A stretch of DNA of 64,000 nucleotides from positions 682,001 to 746,000 of the forward strand of contig JAITUC010000038.1 of the NCBI GenBank assembly GCA_031286585.1, written 5' to 3'. The DNA comes from Delftia acidovorans. Its GTDB lineage: Bacteria; Pseudomonadota; Gammaproteobacteria; Burkholderiales; Burkholderiaceae_C. Shown here piece by piece: positions 18,117 through 26,142 of this stretch; position 1 is the first letter of the stretch, and each line of letters starts with the position of its first letter. The translations under genes were made by a program, and so were the position numbers. Under the pieces are notes generated by a model that was not told where the DNA came from, did not search any database, and saw only the letters and a list, made by a program, of their open reading frames with translations.

Positions 18117-18231
18117 TGTGTTGTCTCTCTCTTGTTTACGATTGGTTGGTGGAAATTTCATTCTAGAAACGCTTTCCCCACCTCGTCACCGTTGGCACAA
18201 GCACAACACAGGTATTTCCCTAGCACAAAAC

Positions 18232-18261
18232 AAAAGAGCCAGTCCGAAGACTGGCTCTTTT
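18232..18261. terminator. Intrinsic terminator after omp32
   Basis: AAAAGAGCCAGTC (18232-18244) pairs perfectly with GACTGGCTCTTTT (18249-18261) around a CGAA loop. It lies 38 bases past the omp32 stop on the minus strand and is symmetrical, so it can also stop transcription from the other direction. Confidence 0.92.
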
Positions 18262-18298
18262 TTGCTTCAAATGGCAACTGGCTTACGCCAGCTGTTCA

Positions 18299-19354
18299 TT
18301 AGAAAGCGTGGCGGATGCCGACTTGCACGCCAGTCTGGCTTTCGCCAGCTTGCACGCCACCAGCGTACACGCCCTTGGCTTGCAGGCCCAGGGTCGACAG
18401 ATCCTTGTTCTTCAGGAACGCCAGGTTGCCGTACAGAGCGGTGCGCTTGGACAGGTTGTGGACGTAGCCCAGAGTGATCTGGTGAGCCTTGGAGTCGATG
18501 GCCTTTTGGTCGTACAGAGCGTATTGCAGCTTGACTTCGCCCACGCCGCCGACGGGAGCCGAGGCGCCCAGCATGTAGGAGTTGGTCTTGATGTCGCCGC
18601 CGATGTCACGCTTGAACTTGGTCTGCTGCAGCAGGCCGGTCAGCTTGGCAACGCCGAAGTTGTACGAAGCACCCAGGGTGATTTCGTCACGGTCGGTAGC
18701 GATGCCGCCGACAGCAGTCTTCTGCTGGGCCAGGCCCAGGCTGGCGCTCAGGGGGCCGTTGTCGTATGCAACGTAACCACCGATGTAACGGCCGACGCTG
18801 TCAGCAGTACCGATGGTTTGCTTTTCGTCGAAAGCGTAGCCAAAGCCGGCGTTGAAACCGCCGAAGTTGGGGGTGTAGTACGAGATCAGGTTGTTGGCGC
18901 GGATGCCGTTGTCGTCGGCGCCTTGGCCAGCTGCCCAGTTACGGAAGCCCATGAATTGGCCGATACCGGTGGCGCTGAACAGGTCGTAGGAGGTCAGCTT
19001 TTGGAAGGTCGGGACTTGGTCACGGCCCAGGCGCACTTCACCGAAGTTGCCCGACAGGCTCACGGTGGAACGACGCTTGAAGTTGAAGCCGCTGGCGTTG
19101 CCATCGTCACCGAAGATTTCGCCTTCCAGCCAGAAGCCAGCCTTCAGACCACCACCCAGGTCTTCCGTGCCGCGCAGGCCCAGACGGCTCGTGGAAGCGC
19201 CGCTGGTGCCCAGGCCGTAACGGCTGTCGCCAGCTGCGTCCTTGTTCACGTAGGCAACGTTGGTGTCCACGATACCGAACAGGGTCACGGAGGATTGAGC
19301 CATTGCGGCGCCGGAAGCAGCCAGCACTGCCAGGGCAATCAGAGATTTTTTCAT
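18299..19354 (-). CDS. omp32: Major anion-selective porin Omp32
   Basis: A 351-residue outer-membrane porin. The signal peptide is MKKSLIALAVLAASGAAMA, leaving mature QSSVTLFGIVDTNVAYVNKD. As far as I can recall the published Delftia (Comamonas) acidovorans Omp32 sequence, this matches it nearly throughout, with only a few changes (for example in GRDQVPTFQKLT). Omp32 is a trimeric, strongly anion-selective 16-stranded barrel. The protein ends VQVGIRHAF with the terminal Phe. Codon use is narrow and less GC-rich than the neighbours, as expected for a very abundant protein. GGAG precedes the ATG; a strong terminator follows. Confidence 0.93.
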   Translation of the reverse strand: MKKSLIALAVLAASGAAMAQSSVTLFGIVDTNVAYVNKDAAGDSRYGLGTSGASTSRLGLRGTEDLGGGLKAGFWLEGEIFGDDGNASGFNFKRRSTVSLSGNFGEVRLGRDQVPTFQKLTSYDLFSATGIGQFMGFRNWAAGQGADDNGIRANNLISYYTPNFGGFNAGFGYAFDEKQTIGTADSVGRYIGGYVAYDNGPLSASLGLAQQKTAVGGIATDRDEITLGASYNFGVAKLTGLLQQTKFKRDIGGDIKTNSYMLGASAPVGGVGEVKLQYALYDQKAIDSKAHQITLGYVHNLSKRTALYGNLAFLKNKDLSTLGLQAKGVYAGGVQAGESQTGVQVGIRHAF

Positions 19355-19685
19355 TACGAGTTACTCCAAGGTTTAGAAGGGCGCCGGTCGTGAGGAAGAG
19401 AGGCTTGGCCTGATGCTCCACCGGTTTCCCGCGCCAACCTCCTGGTGGGGAAGTTAGGGCCTATTGCACCAGACCACCGCTGCCCATGCAAAGAAATTCA
19501 CCCACAAACGGGCATTACCCCCCGTTTTCCGTTGCACTGCCGCAACAAACCTGCAAGCCAGCACAATCAGGCCCAACCCGAACATCACGTCGGCCTTGTT
19601 GCGCTTGCACAAAGAGAGGGCCTGACGTCCTGGTGTACCGTTCAGACCCTGAATTTGCCAAGATTTTCCGCTCTAGGGACCGCAC
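19355..19685. other. Divergent promoter region, omp32 / coq7
   Basis: A 331-base stretch without a supported gene. It must hold the promoters for omp32 (minus) and coq7 (plus). I see one clear structure, AAACGGG (19506-19512) facing CCCGTTT (19521-19527) with an eight-base loop and one more T, which could be an operator or a short terminator. No convincing -35/-10 pair stood out on either strand. Confidence 0.5.
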
Positions 19686-20303
19686 ATGGACAAGATACTG
19701 ACTGCCGCCGATGCGGCGCTTCGCACCCTGTTTGCACAGCCTTCCGCCGCCGAACGCTCCCCGGCCGCCGGCATCGCGGAGGGTGAGCTGACCGAGGCGC
19801 AGCGTCGGCTGTCGGGCGCCTTGATGCGCGTCAATCATGTCGGCGAGGTCTGCGCCCAGGCGCTGTACAACGCCCAGGCCATGGTGACGCGCGACATGGT
19901 GCTGCGCGAGCACCTGCTGGAGGCGGCGCGCGAGGAAACCGACCACCTTGCATGGACCCGCGACCGGCTCAACGCACTGGGCGACCGGCCCAGCCTGCTG
20001 AACCCGCTGTGGTTTGCCGGCGCCTTCGCCATCGGCGTGGTGGCCGCCAAGATCAGCGACGCGGCCAGCCTGGGGTTTGTGGTGGAGACCGAGGAACAGG
20101 TATCCGCCCATCTGGAAAGCCACCTGGGCCTGTTGCCCGAGGAAGACCGCGCCTCGCTGGCCGTGGTGGCGCGCATGAAGGACGATGAGGAACGCCATGC
20201 CGCCGCTGCGCGCGAAGCCGGCGCCCTGGAATTGCCGCCCCCCGCCCGCGCCTTGATGCGCCTGGCGGCCAAGGTGATGACGACAACCGCCCACCGCATC
20301 TGA
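19686..20303 (+). CDS. coq7: 2-octaprenyl-3-methyl-6-methoxybenzoquinol hydroxylase (Coq7)
   Basis: A 205-residue membrane-associated di-iron hydroxylase for the penultimate step of ubiquinone synthesis. Ferritin-like iron-ligand motifs are visible: MRVNHVGEVCAQALY, REETDHLAWTRDRL, FVVETEEQVSAHLESHL and KDDEERHAAAA, giving the E...ExxH...E...ExxH set. Length fits Coq7. It is a single-gene unit, divergent from omp32 and closed by a terminator at 20341-20361. Confidence 0.95.
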   Translation: MDKILTAADAALRTLFAQPSAAERSPAAGIAEGELTEAQRRLSGALMRVNHVGEVCAQALYNAQAMVTRDMVLREHLLEAAREETDHLAWTRDRLNALGDRPSLLNPLWFAGAFAIGVVAAKISDAASLGFVVETEEQVSAHLESHLGLLPEEDRASLAVVARMKDDEERHAAAAREAGALELPPPARALMRLAAKVMTTTAHRI

Positions 20304-20340
20304 ACCTTCAGAAACAACTGAGGCGGCATTCCACCCCCAA

Positions 20341-20361
20341 AAAGCGGGCCTTGCCCGCTTT
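20341..20361. terminator. Intrinsic terminator between coq7 and osmC
   Basis: AAAGCGGGC (20341-20349), CTT loop, GCCCGCTTT (20353-20361), followed by CTTC on the plus strand and preceded by As so that it also works on the minus strand. It sits between two convergent genes. Confidence 0.85.
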
Positions 20362-20412
20362 CTTCATTTCAGGGAGGGCCGCGCCGAGGTGCAAGCCCGG
20401 CCATCGGCGGCA

Positions 20413-20865
20413 TCAGGCCTCGACGATGTCGAATCCCGTGGTGATCTCGGCCGTCTTGCCCAGCATGATGGTGGCCGAGCAGTATTTGTCATGGCTCATG
20501 GCGATGGCACGCTCCACCGCACCCGTGGGCAGGCCCGTACCGCTGACGGTGAACTGCATGTGGATCTTGGTGAACACCTTGGGATCCGCATCGGCGCGCT
20601 CCGAGGTGAGCTTGACGCTGCAGCCTTTGACGGCATGCCTGCCGCGCTTGAGGATCAGCACCACGTCATAGGCCGTGCAGCCACCGGCACCGGCCAGCAG
20701 CATCTCCATGGGGCGGGGCGCCTGGTTCTGCCCCCCGTTGGCGGGGTTGGCCGCATCCGGCGCCCCGTCCATATTGACCACATGGCCGCTGCCCGTTTCC
20801 GCCACGAAGCCCATGCCCGAGCGCATGCCGGTCGTGCCGCCTGTCCAACTCACTGTGCATTCCAT
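20413..20865 (-). CDS. OsmC family protein (YhfA-like)
   Basis: A 150-residue OsmC/Ohr-superfamily protein, cytosolic, of the kind that reduces organic hydroperoxides through two cysteines. The two cysteines are in LAGAGGCTAYDVVLIL and MSHDKYCSATIML. ATG at 20865 is preferred to a GTG two codons earlier because GAGG lies upstream at good spacing. The sequence groups with the YhfA-like branch rather than classic Ohr, whose substrate is less clear. No OhrR-type regulator is adjacent. Confidence 0.88.
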   Translation of the reverse strand: MECTVSWTGGTTGMRSGMGFVAETGSGHVVNMDGAPDAANPANGGQNQAPRPMEMLLAGAGGCTAYDVVLILKRGRHAVKGCSVKLTSERADADPKVFTKIHMQFTVSGTGLPTGAVERAIAMSHDKYCSATIMLGKTAEITTGFDIVEA

Positions 20866-20902
20866 TGTCACGTCCTCAAAAAACTGTTGCTATTTTGCAT
20901 CA

Positions 20903-20931
20903 ACTACACAAAAACCCTGATTTTGCTGCAA
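20903..20931 (-). promoter_or_regulatory. Possible osmC promoter
   Basis: On the minus strand, TTGCAG (complement of 20926-20931) and TGTAGT (complement of 20903-20908) are 17 bases apart, ending 38 bases upstream of the osmC ATG. Four of six bases match the -10 consensus and four the -35, so this is a moderate prediction. Confidence 0.4.
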
Positions 20932-20961
20932 CGCAGCACCTGCCGTGCATACAATGCACCC

Positions 20962-21108
20962 AAGCGTTATCTGAAGGGTTAACCCGGACACCTCTCCAGA
21001 TGGACTGCAGATTGTGAACCAAGTTCGCTCTGCATCGCACCAGTTGTCTCCTCCACCTCCTCTATTGGTGGATTCAGCCCCCGGCTTTACAGCCTGGGGC
21101 TTTTTTTT
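20962..21108 (+). ncRNA. Candidate small RNA upstream of ilvA
   Basis: An AT-richer stretch with a TACAAT -10 box (20950-20955) leads to about 147 bases with no convincing reading frame, ending in a textbook terminator (21076-21108). Just before it, TCCACC (21052-21057) pairs with GGTGGA (21067-21072), exposing a loop TCCTCTATT; the region also contains CTCCTCCACCTCCTC. Such C/U-rich single-stranded segments resemble the anti-Shine-Dalgarno motifs of trans-acting sRNAs. A weak -35 leaves the 5' end uncertain. An alternative is an ilvA leader/attenuator, but no Ile- or Thr-rich leader peptide is visible. Confidence 0.5.
21076..21108 (+). terminator. Strong intrinsic terminator of the candidate sRNA
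   Basis: AGCCCC (21076-21081) pairs with GGGGCT (21096-21101); inside, GGCT and AGCC pair around a TTAC loop; eight Ts follow. No protein gene ends immediately before it on this strand, which is what draws attention to the upstream transcript. Confidence 0.9.
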
Positions 21109-21231
21109 GGCTTCGTCGCTCCCGGCCTGTGCAGAACGCTGCACTGCAGCATGATTCACAAGCGCCTATGATGGCCGCCTGACACCGACGGGCCACCTCC
21201 CGGCCTGCTGCTCTCCAGCCTTTCGCCGACG

Positions 21232-22785
21232 ATGAACCACCCCCTGACCCCTGCCGACTACCTGACCAAGATCCTTACCGCGCGCGTCTATGACGTGGCC
21301 GTGGAGTCGGACCTGGAGCCCGCCAAGGCGCTGAGCCGCCGCCTGCACAACAAGGTCCTGCTCAAGCGCGAGGACCAGCAGCCGGTGTTCAGCTTCAAAC
21401 TGCGCGGCGCCTATAACAAGATGGCGCACCTGTCGGCCGAGCAGCTGGAAAAGGGCGTGATCTGCGCCTCGGCCGGCAACCATGCGCAAGGCGTGGCCCT
21501 GGGCGCACGCAAGCTCGGCTGCCGTGCCGTGATCGTGATGCCGACCACCACGCCCCAGGTCAAGATCGATGCGGTGCAGGCGCTGGGCGGCGAGGTGGAA
21601 CTGGCCGGCGAAAGCTATTCCGACGCCTACAAGCACGCCGTCAAGCTGCAAAAGGAAAAAGGCCTGACCTTTGTCCACCCCTTCGACGATCCCTACGTGA
21701 TCGCCGGCCAGGGCACGATTGCCATGGAAATGCTGAGCCAGCTGCAAAAGCTGGGCAGCCCGCGCCTGGATGCGGTCTTTGTCGCCATCGGCGGCGGCGG
21801 CCTGATCTCGGGCGTGGCCAACTACATCAAGGCCGTGCGCCCCGACGTGAAGGTGATCGGCGTGCACACCAAGGATTCGGACGCCATGCTGCAGTCCGTG
21901 CGCGCCGGCCACCGCGTGGAGCTGGCCGACGTGGGACTGTTCGCCGACGGCACGGCCGTCAAGCTGGTGGGCGAGGAGACCTTCCGCATCGCCCAGGGCC
22001 TGGTGGACGACTACGTGGTGGTCGATACCGACGCCGTCTGCGCCGCGATCAAGGACATCTTCGTGGACACGCGCTCCATCGTCGAGCCGTCCGGCGCCCT
22101 GGCCGTGGCGGCCATCAAGCAGTACGTTGCCAAGCACAAGACCAAGGGCGAGACCTATGCCGCCATCCTGTGCGGCGCCAACATGAACTTCGACCGGCTG
22201 CGCTTCGTGGCCGAGCGGGCCGAGGTGGGCGAGGAGCGCGAGGCCCTGTTCGCCGTGACCATCCCCGAGGAGCGCGGCAGCTTCAGGCGCTTTTGCGAAG
22301 CGGTGGGCAAGCTGCCCGGCGGCCCGCGCAACGTGACCGAATTCAACTACCGCATCAGCAACGAGAAGAAGGCCCATGTGTTCGTGGGCCTGACCACGGC
22401 GGCACGCGGCGAGTCCGAGAAGATCGCCAGGAACTTCGAGAAGCAGGGCTTCGAGGCGCTGGACCTGACCTTCGACGACATGGCCAAGGAGCATCTGCGC
22501 CACATGGTCGGCGGCCATTCTCCGCTGGCGCAGGAAGAGCGCCTGCTGCGCTTTGTCTTCCCCGAGCGCCCCGGCGCGCTGTTCAAGTTCCTCAGCCTGA
22601 TGGCGCCGACCTGGAACATCTCACTGTTCCACTACCGCAACCAGGGCGCCGACTACGGTCGCATCCTGGTCGGCATGCAGGTGCCCGCCAAGGATGGCAA
22701 GAAATTCGACGCCTTCCTGAGCAATCTCGGCTACCCCTGGGTCGAGGAAACCGCCAACCCGGCCTACCAGCTTTTCCTCAAGTGA
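21232..22785 (+). CDS. ilvA: Threonine ammonia-lyase, biosynthetic
   Basis: A 517-residue PLP enzyme deaminating threonine to 2-oxobutyrate, the first step of isoleucine synthesis. The PLP lysine is K56 in PVFSFKLRGAYNK; the phosphate-binding glycine loop is FVAIGGGGLISGVANY. The C-terminal third holds two ACT-like regulatory domains (FAVTIPEERGSFRRFCEAVG and LRFVFPERPGALFKFLSLM), which marks the isoleucine-inhibited biosynthetic form rather than the short catabolic one. It sits alone, followed closely by cobS and cobC, which have no obvious pathway link. A terminator-bearing RNA region lies 120 bases upstream. Confidence 0.95.
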   Translation: MNHPLTPADYLTKILTARVYDVAVESDLEPAKALSRRLHNKVLLKREDQQPVFSFKLRGAYNKMAHLSAEQLEKGVICASAGNHAQGVALGARKLGCRAVIVMPTTTPQVKIDAVQALGGEVELAGESYSDAYKHAVKLQKEKGLTFVHPFDDPYVIAGQGTIAMEMLSQLQKLGSPRLDAVFVAIGGGGLISGVANYIKAVRPDVKVIGVHTKDSDAMLQSVRAGHRVELADVGLFADGTAVKLVGEETFRIAQGLVDDYVVVDTDAVCAAIKDIFVDTRSIVEPSGALAVAAIKQYVAKHKTKGETYAAILCGANMNFDRLRFVAERAEVGEEREALFAVTIPEERGSFRRFCEAVGKLPGGPRNVTEFNYRISNEKKAHVFVGLTTAARGESEKIARNFEKQGFEALDLTFDDMAKEHLRHMVGGHSPLAQEERLLRFVFPERPGALFKFLSLMAPTWNISLFHYRNQGADYGRILVGMQVPAKDGKKFDAFLSNLGYPWVEETANPAYQLFLK

Positions 22786-22815
22786 CGGTCCTGGCTGGCC
22801 GGCACTGACACGCCC

Positions 22816-23628
22816 ATGCAGCCGCTTCGCCACTTTGTCCTGGCCGTCCAGTTCTTCAGCCGCATCCCGGTCACGGGCCGGCTGGCCGCCTGGGCCGGCT
22901 GGAGCCCCCAGCTGCAGCACGCCAGCGTTGCCCATTTGCCGGGCGTCGGCTGGCTGGTGGGCGCATGGGGTGCAGCGTGCCTGGCGGCCACGGGCTGGCT
23001 GCTGGCGCCCAGCCCCTGGATGCCGCTGGTTGCCGCCGTTCTTTCCACCGTTGCCACGCTGTGGCTGACCGGGGGTCTGCACGAAGATGGATTGGCCGAT
23101 GTGGCCGACGGCCTGGGCGGCTTTGTCCCTCCCGAGCGCGCGCTGGAAATCATGAAGGACTCGCGCCTGGGAGCCTACGGCGCCATGGCCCTGGTGATGG
23201 CGCTGCTGACCAAGCTATCCCTGCTCGCGTTGCTGGCCGGCATCCACATGCAATGGGCGGCCTTGCTGCTGTGCAGCATCCATGTGCTGTCGCGCATGGC
23301 ACCGCTGGCCCTCATGCAATGCCTTCCCTATGTGGGCCAGGCCGCCCACTCCAAGGCCTTGCACGCCGCGGGTCGGCCAGTGGATGCCAGGGGCCTGGTC
23401 GCGGCGGCCCTCTGGTGCCTGCCCGCCCTCGCACTGGCTGGCTGGCTGGCCGGCCTGCCGCTCGTCATCGGCATGGTCCTGCCCGGCGCCCTGACCACGG
23501 CCGCCATGGTGCGCTGGCTGCGCCGCCGGCTGGGCGGCATGACCGGGGATTGCCTGGGCGCTGCCCAGCAGGTCTGTGAACTGGCCATGCTGCTGGGGGC
23601 TGCCGCCGTGCTGGTGCGCCTGCCATGA
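22816..23628 (+). CDS. cobS: Adenosylcobinamide-GDP ribazoletransferase (cobalamin synthase)
   Basis: A 270-residue polytopic inner-membrane enzyme joining adenosylcobinamide-GDP and alpha-ribazole to complete the lower loop of cobalamin. The family signature WLTGGLHEDGLADVADGLGG is present near residue 85, followed by KDSRLGAYGAMALVMALLTK; several hydrophobic segments span the rest. It overlaps cobC by four bases (ATGA), so they are translationally coupled. Other cobalamin genes are absent nearby, so this looks like a detached nucleotide-loop-assembly pair that may also serve corrinoid salvage. Confidence 0.92.
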   Translation: MQPLRHFVLAVQFFSRIPVTGRLAAWAGWSPQLQHASVAHLPGVGWLVGAWGAACLAATGWLLAPSPWMPLVAAVLSTVATLWLTGGLHEDGLADVADGLGGFVPPERALEIMKDSRLGAYGAMALVMALLTKLSLLALLAGIHMQWAALLLCSIHVLSRMAPLALMQCLPYVGQAAHSKALHAAGRPVDARGLVAAALWCLPALALAGWLAGLPLVIGMVLPGALTTAAMVRWLRRRLGGMTGDCLGAAQQVCELAMLLGAAAVLVRLP

Positions 23629-24227
23629 GCGCCGTCTGCGCCACGCCGGCACCACGCCTTTGGCTGGTACGCCATGCCCGCCCCCTGGTGGCGCCCGGCA
23701 TCTGCTATGGCCGGCTCGACATGGAAGCCGATGCCCAGGCCACGGCCGATGCGGCGCAGGCCCTGCACCTCGCCCTGCCTGCGGATTGCCTGCTGGTGCA
23801 TTCGCCGCTGCGCCGATGCCGTCAATTGGCACAGGCCCTGCAGGTACTTCGGCCCGGCCTGGCATCGACGGCGGACAGCCGCCTGCTCGAGATGGATTTC
23901 GGCAAGTGGGAGGGCCAGCCCTGGGATGCGCTGGACCGCAGCGCCATCGATGCCTGGGCGGCAAACCTTGCCGGGCACGCGCCGGGCGGGGGTGAGACCC
24001 TGGCCACCATGCTGCGCAGGGTGGATGAGGCCTTGCTGCAGGCGAAGAGGATTTCGCAGAGCGATTGCGCCGCTCGCGACATCGTCTGGATCACCCATGC
24101 CGGCGTGGCGCGCTGCGTGCAATGGCTGGTGCGCGAAGGCAGTGCCCTGCCACAGGCGGCCCAATGGACACTGCCCGCGCCTGACTTTGGCGGCTGGCGG
24201 GTGATGGATCTTCAGTTGCCGTGCTGA
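23625..24227 (+). CDS. cobC: Histidine phosphatase, probable alpha-ribazole phosphatase
   Basis: A 200-residue branch-1 histidine phosphatase. The catalytic RHA motif is in LWLVRHARPLVAPG, with the later VHSPLRRCRQLAQAL arginine, EMDFGKWEGQPWD acid and ITHAGVARC histidine. Its four-base overlap with cobS and the GICYGRLD segment point to CobC, which dephosphorylates alpha-ribazole-5-phosphate in the same branch of cobalamin assembly. Without that context it could only be called a phosphoglycerate-mutase-like phosphatase. Confidence 0.87.
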   Translation: MSAVCATPAPRLWLVRHARPLVAPGICYGRLDMEADAQATADAAQALHLALPADCLLVHSPLRRCRQLAQALQVLRPGLASTADSRLLEMDFGKWEGQPWDALDRSAIDAWAANLAGHAPGGGETLATMLRRVDEALLQAKRISQSDCAARDIVWITHAGVARCVQWLVREGSALPQAAQWTLPAPDFGGWRVMDLQLPC

Positions 24228-24236
24228 CCGCAGGGT

Positions 24237-24710
24237 TCAGTGCTTGTCGGGCAGGGGAAGCTGCAGCGTGATGGAAGCCGGGCCATCGACCCTGGGGCCC
24301 AGGCGCGCCTCGCGGCCCGATACCGACTGCAGCACCACGCCGTCTTCCACGGCGCGCCCCACGCGGAAGGGCTTGGCCGGCTGGTTGCCCACGGCGATGA
24401 CCGCCGCGCCGCCGCCGCTGTCGCGCCCGGCCAGCACACCGACCAGCGCATAGCGCGAAACCACAGGGGCCGCAGCGGGGGCGACGGCGCCCTGCGCGGC
24501 TGCCACGCCTCCCAGCGCCTGCGCCAATGCGGGCGCATCGACCTGCAAGGGCTCGGCGGGCGCGGGTGGCACGGGCGCCCCCGCGCCGCCGTTGCCCAGG
24601 CGCATGGCCCAGAAAGCCACGACGCCGGCAGCCAGCAGCCAGAGCACGAATGTGGCCGCCTTGACATGCCAGGTCCGGGCCTGGCCGCGGTTCAATGAAA
24701 GTGTCACCAT
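24237..24710 (-). CDS. gspC: Type II secretion system protein GspC (short form)
   Basis: A 157-residue inner-membrane clamp protein. It has one membrane segment (ATFVLWLLAAGVVAFWAM), a Pro/Ala linker and a homology region with SRYALVGVLAG and GRAVEDGVVLQSVSGREARL, the part that contacts the secretin. The C-terminal PDZ or coiled-coil domain of full-length GspC (about 270 residues) is missing. The start is uncertain: ATG at 24710 has no clear ribosome site, while an in-frame ATG at 24758 has GGGGAAGG well placed but would overlap the divergent gspG start. It faces away from the rest of the operon. Confidence 0.8.
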   Translation of the reverse strand: MVTLSLNRGQARTWHVKAATFVLWLLAAGVVAFWAMRLGNGGAGAPVPPAPAEPLQVDAPALAQALGGVAAAQGAVAPAAAPVVSRYALVGVLAGRDSGGGAAVIAVGNQPAKPFRVGRAVEDGVVLQSVSGREARLGPRVDGPASITLQLPLPDKH

Positions 24711-24732
24711 CGCGCGATTATGATGGAGCGAT

Positions 24733-25209
24733 ATGTCCAATTTGCTGCACCGTTCCATGACCAGCCTTCCCCGCCGTCCGTTGCCTGCCCTGCGCACTGC
24801 CGTCCAGCGCGGCTTCACGCTGATCGAGCTGATGGTGGTCCTGGTCATCATCGGCGTGCTGGCGGCCCTGATCGTGCCCAATGTGCTGGACCGCGCCGAT
24901 GATGCCCGTGTCACGGCTGCACGCACCGACATCACCAACATTTCCCAGGCGCTCAAGCTCTATCGCCTGGACAACCAGCGCTACCCCACGGCGGAGCAGG
25001 GCCTGCAGGCCCTGATCGTCCGCCCCACGAGCGGGCCGCTGCCCAACAACTGGAAGCCCTACCTGGAAAAACTGCCCAACGATCCCTGGGGCCGTCCCTA
25101 CCAGTACCTGAATCCGGGCATCAAGGGCCCCATCGACATCATGTCCTTTGGCGCCGACGGCCAGCCCGGCGGAGAGGGCAAGGATGCCGACATCGGCAGC
25201 TGGCAATAA
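24733..25209 (+). CDS. gspG: Type II secretion major pseudopilin GspG
   Basis: A 158-residue major subunit of the periplasmic pseudopilus. The prepilin peptidase site is RG-FTLIELMVVLVIIGVLAAL (Glu at +5), followed by the GspG hallmarks DITNISQALKLYRLDN, RYPTAEQGLQALI and LPNDPWGRPYQYLNPG, the calcium-binding region near the end (SFGADGQPGGEGKDADIGSW). ATG at 24733 has GGAG at a five-base spacing. First gene of the long gsp operon, divergent from gspC. The prepilin peptidase itself (GspO/PilD) is not in this window. Confidence 0.95.
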   Translation: MSNLLHRSMTSLPRRPLPALRTAVQRGFTLIELMVVLVIIGVLAALIVPNVLDRADDARVTAARTDITNISQALKLYRLDNQRYPTAEQGLQALIVRPTSGPLPNNWKPYLEKLPNDPWGRPYQYLNPGIKGPIDIMSFGADGQPGGEGKDADIGSWQ

Positions 25210-25291
25210 ATCGCTGTCCCGGGCGACGGCCCGCAGGGGCCGCGCCGCTCCGCACCACAGGCCCGCGCTCCGGGCGGGCCTGCCTGCTCTC

Positions 25292-25747
25292 ATGCCCCGC
25301 CAGACCGCTCCCCCCTTTCTGTCCACCCCTTCGCGCGGCTTCACCCTGCTGGAGCTGATGGTCGTCATCAGCATCATGGCGATTGCCGCCGCAGGCGTGA
25401 GCCTGTCGCTGCGCGACAGCGGACAGGCACAGCTGGAGCGCGAGGCCGAACGCCTGGCCGCGCTGCTGGAGTCGGCCCGCGCCCAGGCCCGTGCCAATGG
25501 CGTGCCCGTGCGCTGGCGGCCCATGCCGCAGGGCTTTCGCTTCGAGGGCCTGCCGGCCAGCGCGCAACTGCCTTCCCAGTGGCTGCAGCCCGGCGTGCAG
25601 GCCCAGCCCGCCACGCCGCTGGTTCTGGGCCCCGAGCCGCTGATTCCGCCCCAGTCCGTCACGCTGACGCTGCGCGACTCCACCAGCCCGCCGCTGCGCG
25701 TGGCCACGGATGGACTGCGCCCCTTTGCCGTGCAGTCCCTGCCATGA
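25292..25747 (+). CDS. gspH: Type II secretion minor pseudopilin GspH
   Basis: A 151-residue minor pseudopilin. Cleavage motif SRG-FTLLELMVVISIMAIAAA, then LEREAERLAALLESARAQARANG and PVRWRPMPQGFRFEGLP, as in GspH. The ATG at 25292 is the codon nearest the pseudopilin signal; longer in-frame options upstream would add an Arg-rich tail not seen in the family. It overlaps gspI by four bases (ATGA). It sits in the pseudopilus base/tip assembly together with GspI, J and K. Confidence 0.88.
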   Translation: MPRQTAPPFLSTPSRGFTLLELMVVISIMAIAAAGVSLSLRDSGQAQLEREAERLAALLESARAQARANGVPVRWRPMPQGFRFEGLPASAQLPSQWLQPGVQAQPATPLVLGPEPLIPPQSVTLTLRDSTSPPLRVATDGLRPFAVQSLP

Positions 25748-26142
25748 CAGCCATTCACGGACTGCGCCGAAAGCACGGTGCTCCCGGGCGCCCGGCACGC
25801 GGCTTCACGCTGATCGAGGTGCTGGTGGCCCTGGGCATCGTGGGCATTGCGCTCATGGCCGGTCTGCAGGCCACATCGGCCCTGACACGCAATGCCGAGC
25901 GCCAGTCCGAGGTGCTGCTGGCCCAGCTGTGCGCGCAAAACGAGCTGGTGCGCATGCGCCTGTCGCGCCAGATGCCGCCCGTGGGCGACAGCAGCCTGAC
26001 CTGCGAGCAGGGCGGCCGGCAATTGCAGGTCCGGCTCAACGTGCGGCCCACGCCCAATCCCAGCTTCCGCCGTGTCGATGCCCTGGTGGTCACGGCAGAG
26101 CATCCCGTGCTGCGCGTATCCACCATCGTGGGACGCTTCTGA
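25744..26142 (+). CDS. gspI: Type II secretion minor pseudopilin GspI
   Basis: A 132-residue minor pseudopilin with the signal ARG-FTLIEVLVALGIVGIALMAG and a short C-terminal domain with RLNVRPTPNPSFRRVDALV. GspI nucleates the tip complex with GspJ and GspK. Translation is coupled: its ATG overlaps the gspH stop and its own stop abuts the gspJ ATG. Confidence 0.9.
   Translation: MTAIHGLRRKHGAPGRPARGFTLIEVLVALGIVGIALMAGLQATSALTRNAERQSEVLLAQLCAQNELVRMRLSRQMPPVGDSSLTCEQGGRQLQVRLNVRPTPNPSFRRVDALVVTAEHPVLRVSTIVGRF

Noticed and set aside
20999..21016. Five-codon leader peptide upstream of ilvA
   Set aside because: The frame MDCRL has no Ile, Val, Leu or Thr run, so it does not support classical attenuation.
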